Below, one piece after another: positions 12,871-57,203 of a stretch of DNA of 64,000 nt. Where the stretch lies: positions 14,418,618 through 14,482,617 of the forward strand of contig NC_083639.1 of assembly GCF_963576545.1 (NCBI RefSeq), written 5' to 3'. Positions within the stretch are counted from its first letter, which is position 1. Each line of letters opens with the position of its first letter. Origin of the DNA: Limanda limanda. Its lineage: Eukaryota; Chordata; Actinopteri; Pleuronectiformes; Pleuronectidae. The position numbers were made by a program, and so were the translations under genes. The notes under the pieces were generated by a model. That model had not been told where the DNA came from. It searched no databases and worked only from the letters and a program-made list of their open reading frames with translations.

Positions 12871-15192
12871 TCACTCCTGGTCCTTTTCCTCTCCATGGGT
12901 GATGATGTGAACCAGGTTCTTGTAGTCCAGGTTTCCTGCCACGTCTGGAGGGAAGGCAGCGAACATCTGCTCCATCTGAGAAACAGAAAACAGATATTAT
13001 GACCACTCTTATAACAGCTTTAGTCCTGCACAAAAACAACATACTGTAGCTAAATGTGTGTGAAAAAGGTGTCATGATTCAATAAGTTTTTTCCTTCCTT
13101 TGGATTCAGTTTGTATGAAAAGGAATCTGATGCGGTTGCAGACGATCTAGACAATAACGTTCAGCCCTCTGTGCTGTTTGGTCTCACCCACACACACAGA
13201 GCAATCGGCTATAATAACAATATTTAGTTTAAAAGCCCACAATGTACCTCTTCAGGGGTGAATCTGTCGGCTTGTGTCGTTAGCATCTGTGTCACACTGA
13301 GGGAGAGAGAAAAAGTGTGAGCGCTGGCGAGGTCTCGTATTCACACCATGAGGAAATGTGCAGGTCACACTCATTGTGGAGTTGTGCAGTGCTGAGTGAT
13401 GGCAGTCACACTCTAACGCATAAATAGTGAGTTAAAGCTGAAATAACACAGCTCGTAATGAATTAGCATCTTACAAATTGAGTTGGAGTGAGGAGTGGAG
13501 TGTGTTGAACGACTTACTAATCCTTCCTCAGCACACCCTTCGCCTCAGGGTCAAAGACTTTAAATGCGTTGAGGATGGTTTCCTCGGGATCAGCACCTAG
13601 ATACATTAAAACAGAAAAAACAGTGCTTGAGACATGTTTAAATTCATGCTGCACTGCTTATATTTGACACTTTACACTTCCAGCTTCCGCCCGTGTGCTC
13701 TCACCTTTCAGCTTCTCGCCGAACATGGTGAGGAAGACGGTGAAGTTGATGGGGCCAGGAGCCTCTTTGAGCATCTCATCGATCTCTTCCTGTTTTACAT
13801 TGAGACGTCCTGTGGCACAAAAGTCCGTCAACATTGACACTTGACATCTCAGTTTCAGTAGCTGTATGCCAAACACCCTTGTTTTCTGATCTAGGATCTG
13901 ATTTGGTCAAATCTGAACAACTGAAAATAATCAAATCACAGTGCCTTAATGTGGGTGTGATTGATAAAAAGTTTGATGATAACACACCTAGAGCAGCAAA
14001 CGTGTCTCTCAGGTCGTTCTTGTCGATGAAGCCGTCTCTGTTCTGGTCCATGATGGTGAAGGCCTGAGGTCAGAGCACAGAACATAGAGCCAGAGTTTCA
14101 GCCACACAAAGATAAAAACATAAAGAAAACAAGTAATCAATGTCACGCTCGGTCTTAGATTCTCTTTCTTCTCTTTTTAAGTGCCATCTTTACACAGTGG
14201 ATGACCACCGCTAAGTATTTATAACATGCGAGTCCCCCTGGGCTTAGCCCGGCATCCAGGGCATGCCCAGCAGTTTATCTCCAGCCTAATCAAAGATGAC
14301 ACAGTCTGAATGCCTGGGCACCGCTGAGCCTCATACCAGCATACCGCACGCCTCGCTGCCGTCAAGCCAGGGATGGGGGAAAATAGACAGGTGGACATAC
14401 TACAACGATGAACAATTAAAATGGGAAGAGGTGGATGAGGAGAGGAAGAAACTGAGTCCTCTGTGTGTTGTTGCTGTGTTTCGAAGAAAGAAACACTTGG
14501 ATCAGAACCCTGCACAATGGTTTACCAACACACACATTCATGCACCATTTTGCATGATTCACTGCCAAATGTATGATAAGTGAAATTTAAATGGGCCCAG
14601 CAGCTCTCACCTCTTTGAATTCCTGGATCTGGGCCTGTTCAAACATGGAGAACACATTGGAGTTGGCTCCCTCTGCTGATCTCTTCTTGGCTTTCTTGGG
14701 GGCCTTTTGGCACAAAGACAGGAGATGAAGCAGATACTAAGAGCTGGGTAAGCTATGTTGCAGAAATACATTACTAAAAAGGACTTACAAGCTTAATAAG
14801 AGAAAATATAAGAGATAAACGATGGGAAATCGCTTCTGGGCTATTACACACACACACACAAACTGCATTGTATGCTGGGACGAAAGCAATATAAAAAAAT
14901 TAGATTTTTAATTGTCTAAGTCAGATGAGGGCAGTAACAACTTGACATGCTTCATTTCAGTATCCATTAGCAGGTCAACACAATGAAAGAGAAATATGTT
15001 TCCCTAGAAATGACCATTAAAATACAGGATAATGCTTGTAATTGAATGTCTCCTGCACATAGTGATGCATTCAATGTCTAGTGAAATTGAAAAATTAAAG
15101 ACTTTGCAGCTTTCCATTCAAAGATGTGTTTTTTTTCCTAGTAGATCCCTGTCTATCATCACTCCATCAAACAGCACACAGAGACTTACCAT
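12871..15192 (-). CDS. MYL2: Myosin regulatory light chain 2, ventricular/slow muscle (complete, 7 coding exons)
   Basis: Coding exons on the minus strand: 15190-15192 (ATG only), 14611-14703, 13988-14063, 13705-13809, 13518-13596, 13248-13296 and 12871-12975. They join without a frame break to 169 residues. Exon 1 holding only the ATG and exon sizes of 76, 105 and 49 nt fit the vertebrate MYL2 layout as I recall it. The protein is the regulatory light chain that wraps the lever arm of muscle myosin. Residues 2-9 are the basic N-terminus. Ser16, in Ala-Asn-Ser-Asn-Val-Phe, is the myosin light chain kinase site. The first EF-hand loop is residues 38-49 ([12 protein letters not shown]), the metal-binding one. 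The block after Glu32 ([11 protein letters not shown]) and the ending ITHGEEKD are MYL2-like; MYLPF has AFTVIDQNRDG and a different C-terminus. Which teleost paralogue this is was not resolved. Confidence 0.95.
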
Positions 15193-15294
15193 GGCGGAGC
15201 AGCTGGGAGGTCAGACCAACAATGATGCCAGTGAACAATGGGGGAGATGGTGGGTGTCCTTTTGTAGCCCCAACCCTCAGCTCTACTGGATGAT

Positions 15295-15301
15295 ATTTAT
15301 A
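15295..15301 (-). promoter_or_regulatory. TATA box of MYL2
   Basis: Minus-strand TATAAAT about 100 nt upstream of the ATG, which puts the start near 15265-15275 and a 5' UTR of about 75 nt in exon 1. TATA-driven initiation suits a tissue-specific muscle gene. No certain MEF2 or E-box cluster was identified. Confidence 0.65.
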
Positions 15302-15364
15302 AACTATGTCCTCTTTAGGAAGTGACAGGTAAATGATGCTTCATACAGAACATAAAGTATTGCG

Positions 15365-15385
15365 CCCCCCCCCCCCCCCCCCCCC
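15365..15385. repeat. Poly(C)/poly(G) run
   Basis: Twenty-one consecutive C residues, about 65-85 bp upstream of the MYL2 TATA box. The length may be imprecise because homopolymers are error-prone in sequencing. Confidence 0.9.
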
Positions 15386-15559
15386 TGTAGTAGCCACTCG
15401 CCCCATGTCGTCATGATAGTCACTGGACAAAGAAGAGTGGAATAACTGGTCTAGAATATCAAGAGCAGACTGAAGGTTGAGGCACTTAATCACTTTAAAT
15501 GGAACATTGTCTGCAGACCATGGTACCACCACCATGAAAGTTATATTGTACATGTAAAG

Positions 15560-18500
15560 TTAAAATGGTATTTATTTTAGAATATCAAATTTTTCACTTT
15601 TCTTCTCCACGTAAGTACTTTTTTTAATTTGAGAGAAGAATTCAGAAATTGGAACATTTTAAAACATCATAGAATTATCATCATTAAATATTAAACATTA
15701 AAAAGATTGAAAATAGAAGGCAGATATTAGGTGGAAGCCAAAAGTCTTGTCCCCACCGAATGTGTCACATGAAACTGAGACAAAGTAATGTAACTGATAA
15801 ATATGTCAAATACATATCGCTCTTCAATATGGATAATATTATTTAATATAGTTTTATTTACAGTCTTATACCAACCACCTCAACTGCAGCAGGATGTATT
15901 GGGCAGTGCTGGATTCATTTGAAAACAGCTTTCAAAAGAAGTAATTGGAATAATATAGAAATAATATAATTCACAAATAATGTCTTTTCATTGCTAAATA
16001 GCACTACAACAATTTTTCTGCAATTCAATTAACAATATAGTATAAGTCTGTACTTTGTATGTATGTGGTTCACAGGAAAAACATTTGATCAGTCTAACAC
16101 ACAGAGGTCCATTTGAAAAAAGTTTACCTCAAAGACATAAAACAAATTAAATAAGAGTCTGTGTACAAGGACTTGGATTTGGAACTTTAATTTACCTGTG
16201 TTGATTATCCAAAATTTAATTCAATAATCAGATCCGTGTCAACAATCATTTATATCTCTAGATTCCATAAGCACGATGAAGGCGTGTGGAAATCACCAGC
16301 TCATTTAGTGTAATTCATTGACCTGTCAGTACCGTGTCACCATCGTATCTTAGCCACATGTCTCACACACTCCTTCACATAATTGGAGTTAGTCTCCCTT
16401 CCCCTGACAATGTCACAGCGCGGCACAAATAGTTCAACTATTTAAGTGACATTTATTCTGCGAAGGTCAGTGCTCATTCACATTCATGCCAATGAAATGG
16501 TCGGACAGAGCGTGTCTCCTCCATTGTCTTCTCTGCTGGAGCCTACACGTCCCAGGATCTAGTGGTTGGATGATCTGCAACTCAACTGAAAAGTGACTAA
16601 AATCTGAAATATTAGAAAGCACAGTGTGAAAACACTAAAAAACCGACTGATAGAGAAAACTTTTAAAAGAAAAGCATTAAAGAGAAAAGTAGTAGAAAAA
16701 GGCCGAAGATGATAATCCACTTGGATCCATTTCTTAAACCATAATGGTGTAAGTGTTAATGAGCTTGTGAAACTAATCTCAGTGATGTTCACAGCAGAAG
16801 GTGCGACATGTTGGAGCGCTGAACACATCCTTACAATGTGCTATGTCTCTCTGCGGCATTAACAAGTCGTCAAGTATCACTTGATGCCACCCAGGTCAAG
16901 AAAAGTGAGAGTGTGTGAAAATGAGCTGAATGGTCCGGGGTGAGTAGGTGACACCACGGGTCTGTGATCTAAATTAAGAGAGGAGCTCAGAGACTCCCAG
17001 CGCTCCGGCCGCTCGCTGTCAAACACAAAGCTGGTGATGAACTAACAGCAGATGTCACTGGTGTCATCTCGCAGCATGGCGAGTACAAAGAGGTTTGAAT
17101 TAGACAAGTTCCTGTTAACAAACGAGGCAGCAGCTATTGTTGAAAACTTCTGCGGTGCTCTCAGTTTCTGATTGGAGCAGCCGCCGTAGCTACTGTGGCT
17201 GGAATGGCGAGCCACTGAGCACTAGGATCAGACACCTATAAATAAACCAACCCGATCTCACACAATGGACATGGACAAATGGCCATTTCACTGGCAGACT
17301 GGAGAGTAAGTGTTTCGTATAAAAGCACAAGGGTAACAGAGAAAAGAGCTGCAAACACGACCAGTTTCTACTTCCCTTCCAGGTTTAATAGGGAAGAGTT
17401 TGAAGGGATTTAAATATAAATGATCACAGCAACAACACAAGAAGACAAATAAGAAGTGAAAGACAATGCGTATAATATTTAATATTCTGTGACAAAATCT
17501 CTACAGGGAGAACGCTAATAAAACATTTGTTAGCAGACATCAATATCATATCCAGTGTTACGGCATCGTGATTCAGGATCATGAGAAAAGAAATGCTAAT
17601 TATAAAAACAATATACAAATGAAATAAAACAGGATGGGGAAACCCTTCTTCTATAGAGTCCTATAAAGACAGCAGTAGAAAACTTGTGCAATCTGTAGCT
17701 TTGGGTGCTTTCTGTTGAGCAATTGTGACCAATAAATCGGTTCCATCGTCTTGGCTTGAATACATTCAGGAAGATTTGTGACGTGTAAAAAAGAACAGTA
17801 GTGGATTCAGTAAGTTGACGGAAAAATCTTCCTATTGAGCGCAATACTGTTGACAGACACGCTGGGCAAGTTGCAATGTGGATTCTCAAAAAAACATTTT
17901 GAGAAACACGCATTTTCTATTTCCAGATATCGAATGAAGGTCTGTAGAGATAACAGCTCAACAAGAGCAAAAATAATGGTGGACGGATTTGATTCTTTGA
18001 AGTTTAGACTGGAATGTTGAGCTTGCCAAGCAAGAGTGCCTTTAAAAATTCAAATGATAAGAATGAACTGTGCAAAGAGGTAATAGTTAAATGAACAGAT
18101 GTTATTCACGTGCTTCATTCTTAAAACTGGGGAATAAAAATATTACCCGAATGAGGCAGAAGCAGAAGACAGCACTCCGTTTCATTTCAGATATACATAT
18201 CCATGCCATTTACGAGTCAGGGAAAACAAAAAAAAGATTATTTTCATCTTCACCTTGAACAGTTTTGGGCTATTTACAATATTCAGGGACATTGTACAAA
18301 AAGAAATGCTCAAGTACTATGTTGTAAGCTTCATACATGATCTATTTTTTTCCCTCCTGTCATATAATGTAGCACTGAGGTTTTGCCTTTGACAGATGAA
18401 GTGCATACAAGAGCTGGATCCAGATACAATCACTCACTTGTTAAAAGACGTTTGGACATATTAAAAGAATACTCATTGGACATTCAAGAGGACACGTAAT

Positions 18501-19288
18501 AACTTTTTTTTTTTTTCTTTAACAAAAATAGACATGGCTTAATCCAGCCTTGAAATTCCTTCTTAATATATAAAATTATGTCTCGTCTATTTACAGTCAG
18601 ATAGCATTCTGAGGGATTATAAAGGTCCTGCTCCATCGCTGCTGGGGGATTGTGGGTAGTGCAGTTTTAGTGTCGACCTAACTGAGGGCAGACAATCATC
18701 CGGTGTGTGTGATGTACAGGGGTGGGAAGGGCTCATTCATTTGAATTTTTGTTCTAATTAGGGTTTGCTCGAGATAAGTCCTGTTACCTCAGCTAGCCAC
18801 AGTCTCGACAGGAGACTGAGGTTAGTGGAGAATGATTGTAATAAGCCGATAATGATTGTGTGTTGAGGTGTCAGCGCAGGACTGGAGCCAGAAAGGTTGT
18901 TCATCCCCTCCTGCCCTCATCTGTAGCTACACAGGACAGAGCTGAGTTTGGAAAGTTGCCACTTGTGATAATACTGTTTTCTGCCATTTTCACTAGTGAA
19001 CGACTTCTGGAAATATTTAGGCTTTGACGTGTTGCTACGGCTGTGCTCATCTATTACTGTCTCTACTGTCTGCAGTAAACTGAAGCGAGAGAAACTCATG
19101 AGTCATTCACGTCACAGCTTTCTGTTGTTGACAAAAATAAATCAAATCAGGTTGTTTCCTTCCCAAATGACAGAGCACATACTCATCCCCCCTTTTCCCA
19201 AACATCTCTGCTCAGATTGGTAATATTGCATTTTCTTGACCATCGTAAGTTCATTAAGGAAAAAATGACCTGATTGCGATGACATCTA
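15560..19288. other. CIT 3' flank / possible long 3' UTR, no exons seen
   Basis: AT-rich sequence between the MYL2 promoter and the CIT stop. The mammalian CIT 3' UTR is over 2 kb as I recall, so the upper part could be transcribed. The segment at about 16840-17260 is richer in GC than the rest but has no long open frame. No RNA gene or recognisable repeat was identified. Confidence 0.5.
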
Positions 19289-19294
19289 TTTATT
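19289..19294 (-). terminator. Candidate proximal CIT poly(A) signal
   Basis: Minus-strand AATAAA about 200 nt after the CIT stop codon. Other AATAAA motifs lie further on (for example 16452-16457), so this may not be the main site. Confidence 0.3.
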
Positions 19295-19490
19295 TCTCTC
19301 TTTCTCTCTACTGCAACAGCTACAGATGTTTTCCTCTGTGGGTTTCTCAGCTTAGATGTCAGGCAAAACAGATGTGTGGCAGTGTTTCATCATGAGTTGG
19401 TGACATTCTCACTGGTTCCCGAGTTTCTTCCTTTCATTTTTCATAGATGATTTTCTCTGTCCATGTCTGGCTATGTGGCTCTGCTGTGTC

Positions 19491-51853
<32,363 letters not shown>

Positions 51854-51867
<14 letters not shown>

Positions 51868-52121
51868 GGCTTCCTAATAACAAAACGAACCTGAGGACAT
51901 GACACACAAGTGGTCGAAGTGAATAGACGTGTGTGTCTGTGTGTGTGTGGGGGGGGGGGGGGGGGGCAACAAACATCAACACTGCGTCCCTTGTGAAGCT
52001 AACTGACGTGAGCTAACGTCTGTCTGCTAACGTGTCGCTAACAGGGAAGTCGCGCTAACACACACACACACACACACTGTCCTTCACACAGAGGAAAGCG
52101 GGAGTACTCACCAGCTGCCAT
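51854..52121 (-). CDS. Upstream ORF overlapping the CIT start codon (spliced)
   Basis: Exon 1 ends ATGGCAGCTG|gtgagt (52112-52121). Joined to the exon 2 acceptor at 51873, it gives ATG GCA GCT GGA AGC CAT GTT GAA GTT TAA, a nine-codon frame. It overlaps the CIT ATG in another frame and stops just beyond it. The uORF start has a weak context (C at -3, G at +4); the CIT start has G at -3. Such an arrangement usually lowers translation of the main frame. It depends on the inferred exon 1. Confidence 0.55.
51950..51966. repeat. Poly(G) run in the first CIT intron
   Basis: A run of about 17 G directly after a GT repeat. On the minus strand it is a poly-C/CA compound tract between CIT exons 1 and 2. 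Confidence 0.85.
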
Positions 52122-52345
52122 GCGGGTGGAGGTGAGACTTAGTTATAATTTACACAAAACATCGGTTTCCCCAGAGAAACGCACTGTTTTCCTCCCGGGC
52201 AACGTTACTTCCGGTCAACTTTCAAATTTTGCGCGTTGCCATCCCTCCCACCGCGCTGGTTCAAAGAAGCTGGCAGGTGACTGGATGGGGAGTTTCCTTT
52301 ATGGGCGGGGCCAACGGTTTTTCCAACCAATGGCAGCTGGTCCAC
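52112..52345 (-). promoter_or_regulatory. CIT exon 1 and TATA-less cell-cycle type promoter
   Basis: Exon 1 ends with a strong donor at 52112. Upstream on the minus strand lie an ETS-type CCGGAAGT (52209-52216), a CDE-like GCGC followed by four bases and the CHR motif TTTGAA (52221-52226), a second TTTGAA (52260-52265), a GC box (gggcgggg, 52303-52310) and an inverted CCAAT (52327-52331). This set is typical of genes expressed in G2/M through NF-Y and MuvB/DREAM complexes, which suits a cytokinesis kinase. The start site is not known. Confidence 0.6.
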
Positions 52346-52439
52346 GCCTGCTCGCCACATCAGGAAGAGACTCCGCTTTCCTTTACCCAGAAACATTATG
52401 CACAAAGTAAATATGAAATAATAAGCGTGTGGAAATAAA

Positions 52440-53116
52440 TTAAAGATAAAACAGACTGTGTTATCTTAACTAAGTAGTTAGTATGTCCTGTTTATAGGCC
52501 CTTTTGTTAGGTAATGCAGACGTTTACTCTCACTTTTCCATAAATAGATAAATAATTTAAAAAAGACAGGCCAAAATCAAATCAAGTAATTTCTTGACTT
52601 GTGTTCTCTAATGTGGATTCACTTTTTTATGCTGTCTATGGTCCTGTTCTTAAATAACTGGCTCGTACATTTCACATAATTCAACCATTAGCATGATTTA
52701 GTTTTACTCTTCCTGCTTTATAAATTCCTATATCTTTCAAAAACAATGCCTCAGACTGTAACACAGACCCTTTGTTATAAATTAGTTGTCTCAAACCAAG
52801 AGAACTCTGATTAAGTAGATAGTTAATTTGAAAATGCACAACTTTTTTATACGTTAAGTGGAACTCACTAAAGAGTACAATTATATTCAAGGTTATAATC
52901 GGCCCCTTAAATTATACCTTGATTAACTCAAGCTTTTTGTGTTTTCAAGGTTTAGATGATCAACATAGGTCTTAATCAGATTCTTAGACACTCACATAAT
53001 TACTATAAGACTCCTACTACCAAACATTTCTTGTTTCCCTGTACTCAGAATAAGATGCACTTTATGCGCAATAAGATGCAATAATGTGCGGATTGCAAAA
53101 ATCAGGGCCAAATCTT
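52440..53116. other. Gap between CRYBB3 3' end and CIT promoter
   Basis: AT-rich sequence of about 0.7 kb with no exon, RNA gene or repeat family recognised. Confidence 0.7.
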
Positions 53117-53122
53117 TTTATT
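53117..53122 (-). terminator. Candidate CRYBB3 poly(A) signal AATAAA
   Basis: Minus-strand AATAAA about 155 nt after the CRYBB3 stop codon, a typical short crystallin 3' UTR. Confidence 0.65.
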
Positions 53123-53273
53123 TCCAACAGAGATACATGTTTGTCAGTTCCAGTTTTCCAGAATTGCACGGTCAGATAGTCTAAACTAACAGTTGGTATG
53201 TTGGTGAGACTGGCTCCTGGCTCGCTGCCTTCATCTTGCCCCAGTTGCTGTAGGTGGTGCGGGAGGTGTGGCA

Positions 53274-54466
53274 TTAAGATTGGGGATGTGTTTGTGATTT
53301 GGGGTTGGGAGTGGGAGTAGGATTGGGTTTGGGTTTAGGTTTAGGATCAGGAGTTGGATTGGGATTGGGATTGGGATTGGGGTTGGGATTGGGGTTAGGG
53401 TTGGGGTTGGGAGGCGTAGGGGCAGGGGCAGGGGCAATGTAGCATCCTTTCTTGTGCCACTGCATGTCCCGCACCCGTCGGACGGACTGGATTTGAGGTG
53501 CAGTGGCTCCCCAATCATTCCAGTGCTTGAAGTCTCCGTGCTCAAACACATACTGGCTCCCTCTGTAGCCTGGATACCTGTATCCCACCCACCTTCAGAG
53601 GAAAGACAATGCGTAATATATCACATTTGTGGGGTGTAGAACTGGGCAATATAATAACAGAACAAAACAATGGGTAACATTTATGTCTGAGAGGGTTGCA
53701 GCTTACGTTCCACTGCCAACCTTAGCACTGGCCACACGGTCCTGGAAACCATACGCCCACAGACTGGGGACGTCATCATCAAGTATCTCCATCTTTCTGC
53801 CTTCAAAGCCTGCCATCTCAAAGAGGTGCAGCTTGTGATCTGCACTGTCCTGGAGAGAAATTCATCAGGTTTGAGCATGACTTGCAAGAGGTTGAATCTG
53901 CTAACATCACATCCATGATACTGACCACTTTCAGGGGCCTGAATGAGCTCAGGCTGTAGGTACTCTGCCAGTTGATCCAGTTGGTCCAGGTGCTCCAGCG
54001 AGGATACTCTCCTCTCTCCAACACATACTGCTCTCCTGCAAAACCTGGACGCTCAAACCCAACCCACCTGAGGACATGGAGAAAACACATCACGTATCAA
54101 TGCAACAATTTGACCGTGAGCACGTTAAGCAACTTGGATGAGGGGGAAACTGAATCGCTCACGGTCCAGACTCCACGATGACTGAGCCAACTTGCTGTGT
54201 CTTCTCCCACAGGTCTTTACATTCACCAGACAACTCCACCTTCTTCCCTTGAAAGTTCTCAAACTCAAAAATTGCCAACTGCAAGACAAGAAGAGAGGGG
54301 GAGTTGATGGTGTGATCAGCAAAGTCCCAGGCCCATGGTGATTCTGACTTTTTCATTTCAAAATCAACAGAAAAACGTTTGTGAAACTTACCTTAAATGT
54401 TGCACCGGATCCTCCTTGTCCCTTGTGTGCAGGCAGCTGGTCTGGGGTTCCCTGCTGTTCTGTCAT
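53274..54466 (-). CDS. CRYBB3: Beta-crystallin B3 with Pro/Asn-rich C-terminal extension
   Basis: Coding exons 54392-54466, 54163-54278, 53926-54067, 53707-53849 and 53274-53592 join to 264 residues; a noncoding exon 1 ends at 54846. This is a structural protein of the eye lens. Each of exons 3-6 encodes one Greek-key motif, as in all beta-crystallins. The short N-terminal arm ([12 protein letters not shown]) and blocks such as HKLHLFE and [16 protein letters not shown] are closest to CRYBB3 among the family members I can recall; CRYBB1 and CRYBB2 fit less well. The KIAA1671-type neighbour supports CRYBB3. After the last Greek key ([11 protein letters not shown]) the frame runs on for 53 residues (212-264): Ala-Pro repeats, nine Asn-Pro repeats, then Lys-Pro and Thr-Pro repeats. 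Mammalian CRYBB3 ends shortly after this point. Confidence 0.88.
53284..53420. repeat. GGGATT/GGGTTT hexamer tract coding for the crystallin tail
   Basis: The plus strand shows GGGATT, GGGGTT, GGGTTT and GGTTAGGG-type units in series, including 'ggggttagggttgggg', which resembles the telomere repeat. On the coding (minus) strand the same DNA reads CCCAAT/CCCAAC, giving Pro-Asn. Several runs of three or more G with 3-nt loops could form G-quadruplexes on the template strand. Confidence 0.9.
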
Positions 54467-54845
54467 TTTCCCTCTACAAAGCACAACAACTACATTTTTA
54501 GAGATTTTGCATTATCATATTCATTACATGAATATAATACACTGGTGTATCCTGCAACCCTGGAGACATAATATAACCTTAACACATGTTCGGTAGTAAC
54601 AAACCTGCTTAGGCACAATCCATTTGCTCATAAGCAAAACATAAAACCAAATATTTGCATATCTTATTTTACTCTGCTCTCAGTTGTGTCTGTTGCGCAG
54701 GCTATACAAGTATACCACATCAATATGGCACACACAAAATGCCTCTTAGCAAGCTATCATCTGCAGATAGAAGAAGAAATAGGGAGAGCTTAAGATAGAA
54801 ACGGCCTCTCAGGTATAGAGGGATGATCTTTTTTTTGTCTTTTAC

Positions 54846-54995
54846 CTGGATGGCTTGTGCTTCACTGCACCACGTAGGAGCCTCGCTCTCCGTCTTTCCT
54901 CTGTCTTATGTCTCTTTACTGTTTGTCTCAGTGTGAGGATGTGGGTGTGCAGGCCTGGCGAGCGGGTCGGTGGAGGCCAGCGGGGGTATTTATGG
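54846..54995 (-). promoter_or_regulatory. CRYBB3 noncoding exon 1 and TATA box
   Basis: The exon 1 donor (CCATCCAG|gtaaaa) is at 54846. A TATA-like CATAAATA at 54987-54994 on the minus strand would place the start near 54960, giving an untranslated exon of about 115 nt. TATA-driven initiation with an untranslated first exon is usual for beta-crystallins. No certain Maf or Pax6 site was identified. Confidence 0.55.
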
Positions 54996-55339
54996 TTTAT
55001 TTCTGGCCACAGCAGCAAAAAGCCTGTTGATGCAGCAAGTCTGTCGCGCCCATTGTGTCCGTCACACTGCATCTCAATAGGCTTGCCCCTCTGTCCCTGG
55101 CACACTGGCAAACACTGCCTGGCTCTGCCCATGCTGCCATCCTGACCATGATCCTATAGTGGGCACACGCACCAGTTGCCAGCCAAGAGAATGTGCAGGG
55201 ATCAGTCTCACTCAGCACTATCGGCCCCACCCAGCTATCTTTCTCTGCACTCTCCCATCTTCTACTTGCTTCTTTATCTTTCTCTTCATCCAGCATCCAA
55301 AAAGCTGCATCAGATTTCTGGCTTTCTTATGGTGACATG

Positions 55340-56230
55340 GTGATAATAGTATCAACACCTAATAGTAATTGTATTTTGGAAAAGACTGACGTAATAATCA
55401 TTGGCCCTGACCACAGCAGGCAAACTTCAACCATTGATTGGTCCACTGGTTAGTAAAATTGTATCCACAGCCACAAACCTTGGTATCAGATTTGACTCTT
55501 AACACAATTTTGAGGCCAGTGTCAATAGCCGTATTAAATCTTATTACGTTCATCTATGAAATAACTTTATAATCTTATCAGCTCTGTCATTTCTTGTATT
55601 TAAATGTTGTGCTTCTGAACATAGAATGCTCTGAGTGGGAAATGTAAATTCTAACCTTTTGTAATGAATGCATTTCTTATTCCTTATCTTTTATGGTAAA
55701 TGCTCCTCTCATCTGACACAGTATTCTTCACAGTCTTTGCAGGACACACTTGTTTAAGCGCCAGCACTTCACTGCAAGTCCATTGGCAGGAGAATATAAA
55801 ATAACCTGAAGTTCTTGCCACCACCAAAATATTATTGTAGTGTTGACAATACATATAGTGTTGACTCAGTGTTAGATAATGTGTGACTCATCTAACAGGT
55901 GTAACTCATTCCTTCCTCATTTTCACATCAGATGTGATGAGTCCATCTGCAGGTGCTGCATTAAATCTCAGACAGACCTGCACTGACTTATTCAACAGCA
56001 GTTACCACCACACACCTGGACACTGCAATGCACTGTTTGAACATCCCAGTCCATCCTCAGTATCTCTGCTTTAGCTGGTGCAGAACCTTCAAACCAACAT
56101 CAAAACGCACAGGACACATATCGCTCCAATCCTTGTCTTACTTCATTAGCTGCTGGCGTTAAATTAAAAATAGATTTTAAGATTATATTTACAACTTTTA
56201 AAACCCAGCACAACAGTAAAGCCCGTTGTC
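55340..56230 (+). mobile_element. Decayed L2-like LINE, 3' part of reverse transcriptase ORF
   Basis: Frames on the plus strand retain family phrases: ILEKTDVIIIGPDH (about 55372-55413; canonical KTEVLIIGP), TNLGIRFDS (about 55470-55500), and HCNALFEHPSPSSVSLL followed by LVQNLQ (about 56020-56090; canonical LDYCNALYTGLP...RLQLVQN). Frameshifts and stops separate them, so the copy is dead. It lies upstream of CRYBB3. Confidence 0.75.
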
Positions 56231-57203
56231 ACCTTGTTTAGATAGGTGCTATAGAAAAACATTTATTTATTATAATAAAAGGCCGCTTGTGATACAGGAC
56301 TGAGATTATTTTTTCAGTTTAAAACTGATAAATAGGTCAATGATGCTTAATTCTCCATTGTCACTTATGTCTGAAGATATGCAGAGTAAATTTCCCATAA
56401 AATAAACGATACTCCATTGTATTTCATAGAAAAGGTTTTAATAAAGGTCCCTCGATTTCCTCTTATCATACAGACAGTTGATCATAAATGATTACAGCAT
56501 CGATGACAGTCAATCATTAACGTTTAAAAAAAGCACTTGGAAAATAATTTCAAGCTGAAGAAAACATTTGTTTTGAGATTTTACAAAACACACTCTTTAA
56601 GTCCATTACAGCATTTCTGCATTTTCCTCTCAGCTCACTGCTGATGTTCTGATCAGCTTGTAGCCATTTTAATACAACCAGGGACTGTATCCTTACATGT
56701 TGGTCAACTTTGAAGAGAAGAAAGGCATTCAAGGTGTTCAAAAAAGAAAAAGAAAATCCCATGACCCTGTTACAACAATTATCTACTTGGTTAATCTATC
56801 GCACTGTATGGAAGATAATTTGCTATGTTTCTTAAAGTGCTAGGTAGTTTTACTTGGGACGATTTGTGATCTGTAAAATAATTCCAAAGGCATTTTATAC
56901 AATTCCCACTAAATACACACAATTTGCGATCCATCATTTATATTCAGTAGTTCCTGTATATACAGTATAGGTGTGCATGTGTATGATGGTACGTACTCTG
57001 CTGAAGGTCTGGTGTTATCAGTTCCTGTCGGAATGTGATGGACTTGGAAATTCAGACAACAAGACAGTGCATGGCTTTTTTCTAAATTATATTGGGGTGT
57101 TCACCCTCCACTCAGCCTCTGTACAACAGTCAATAAAACATAAAACTTGGCATTAAAACATCACATCCTTGGCACAATTATTTCATTTACAAGATAAAAG
57201 TTA

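Noticed and set aside
53231..53551. Second open frame in the crystallin last exon, rich in Pro-Leu, Pro-Thr and Pro-Ile
   Set aside because: A hexamer repeat stays open in more than one frame. Only the frame joined to the Greek-key exons is supported.
56550..56762. 70-codon minus-strand frame of helix-like composition
   Set aside because: No acceptor, no family resemblance, and it follows the orphan exon at 57204 in AT-rich DNA.
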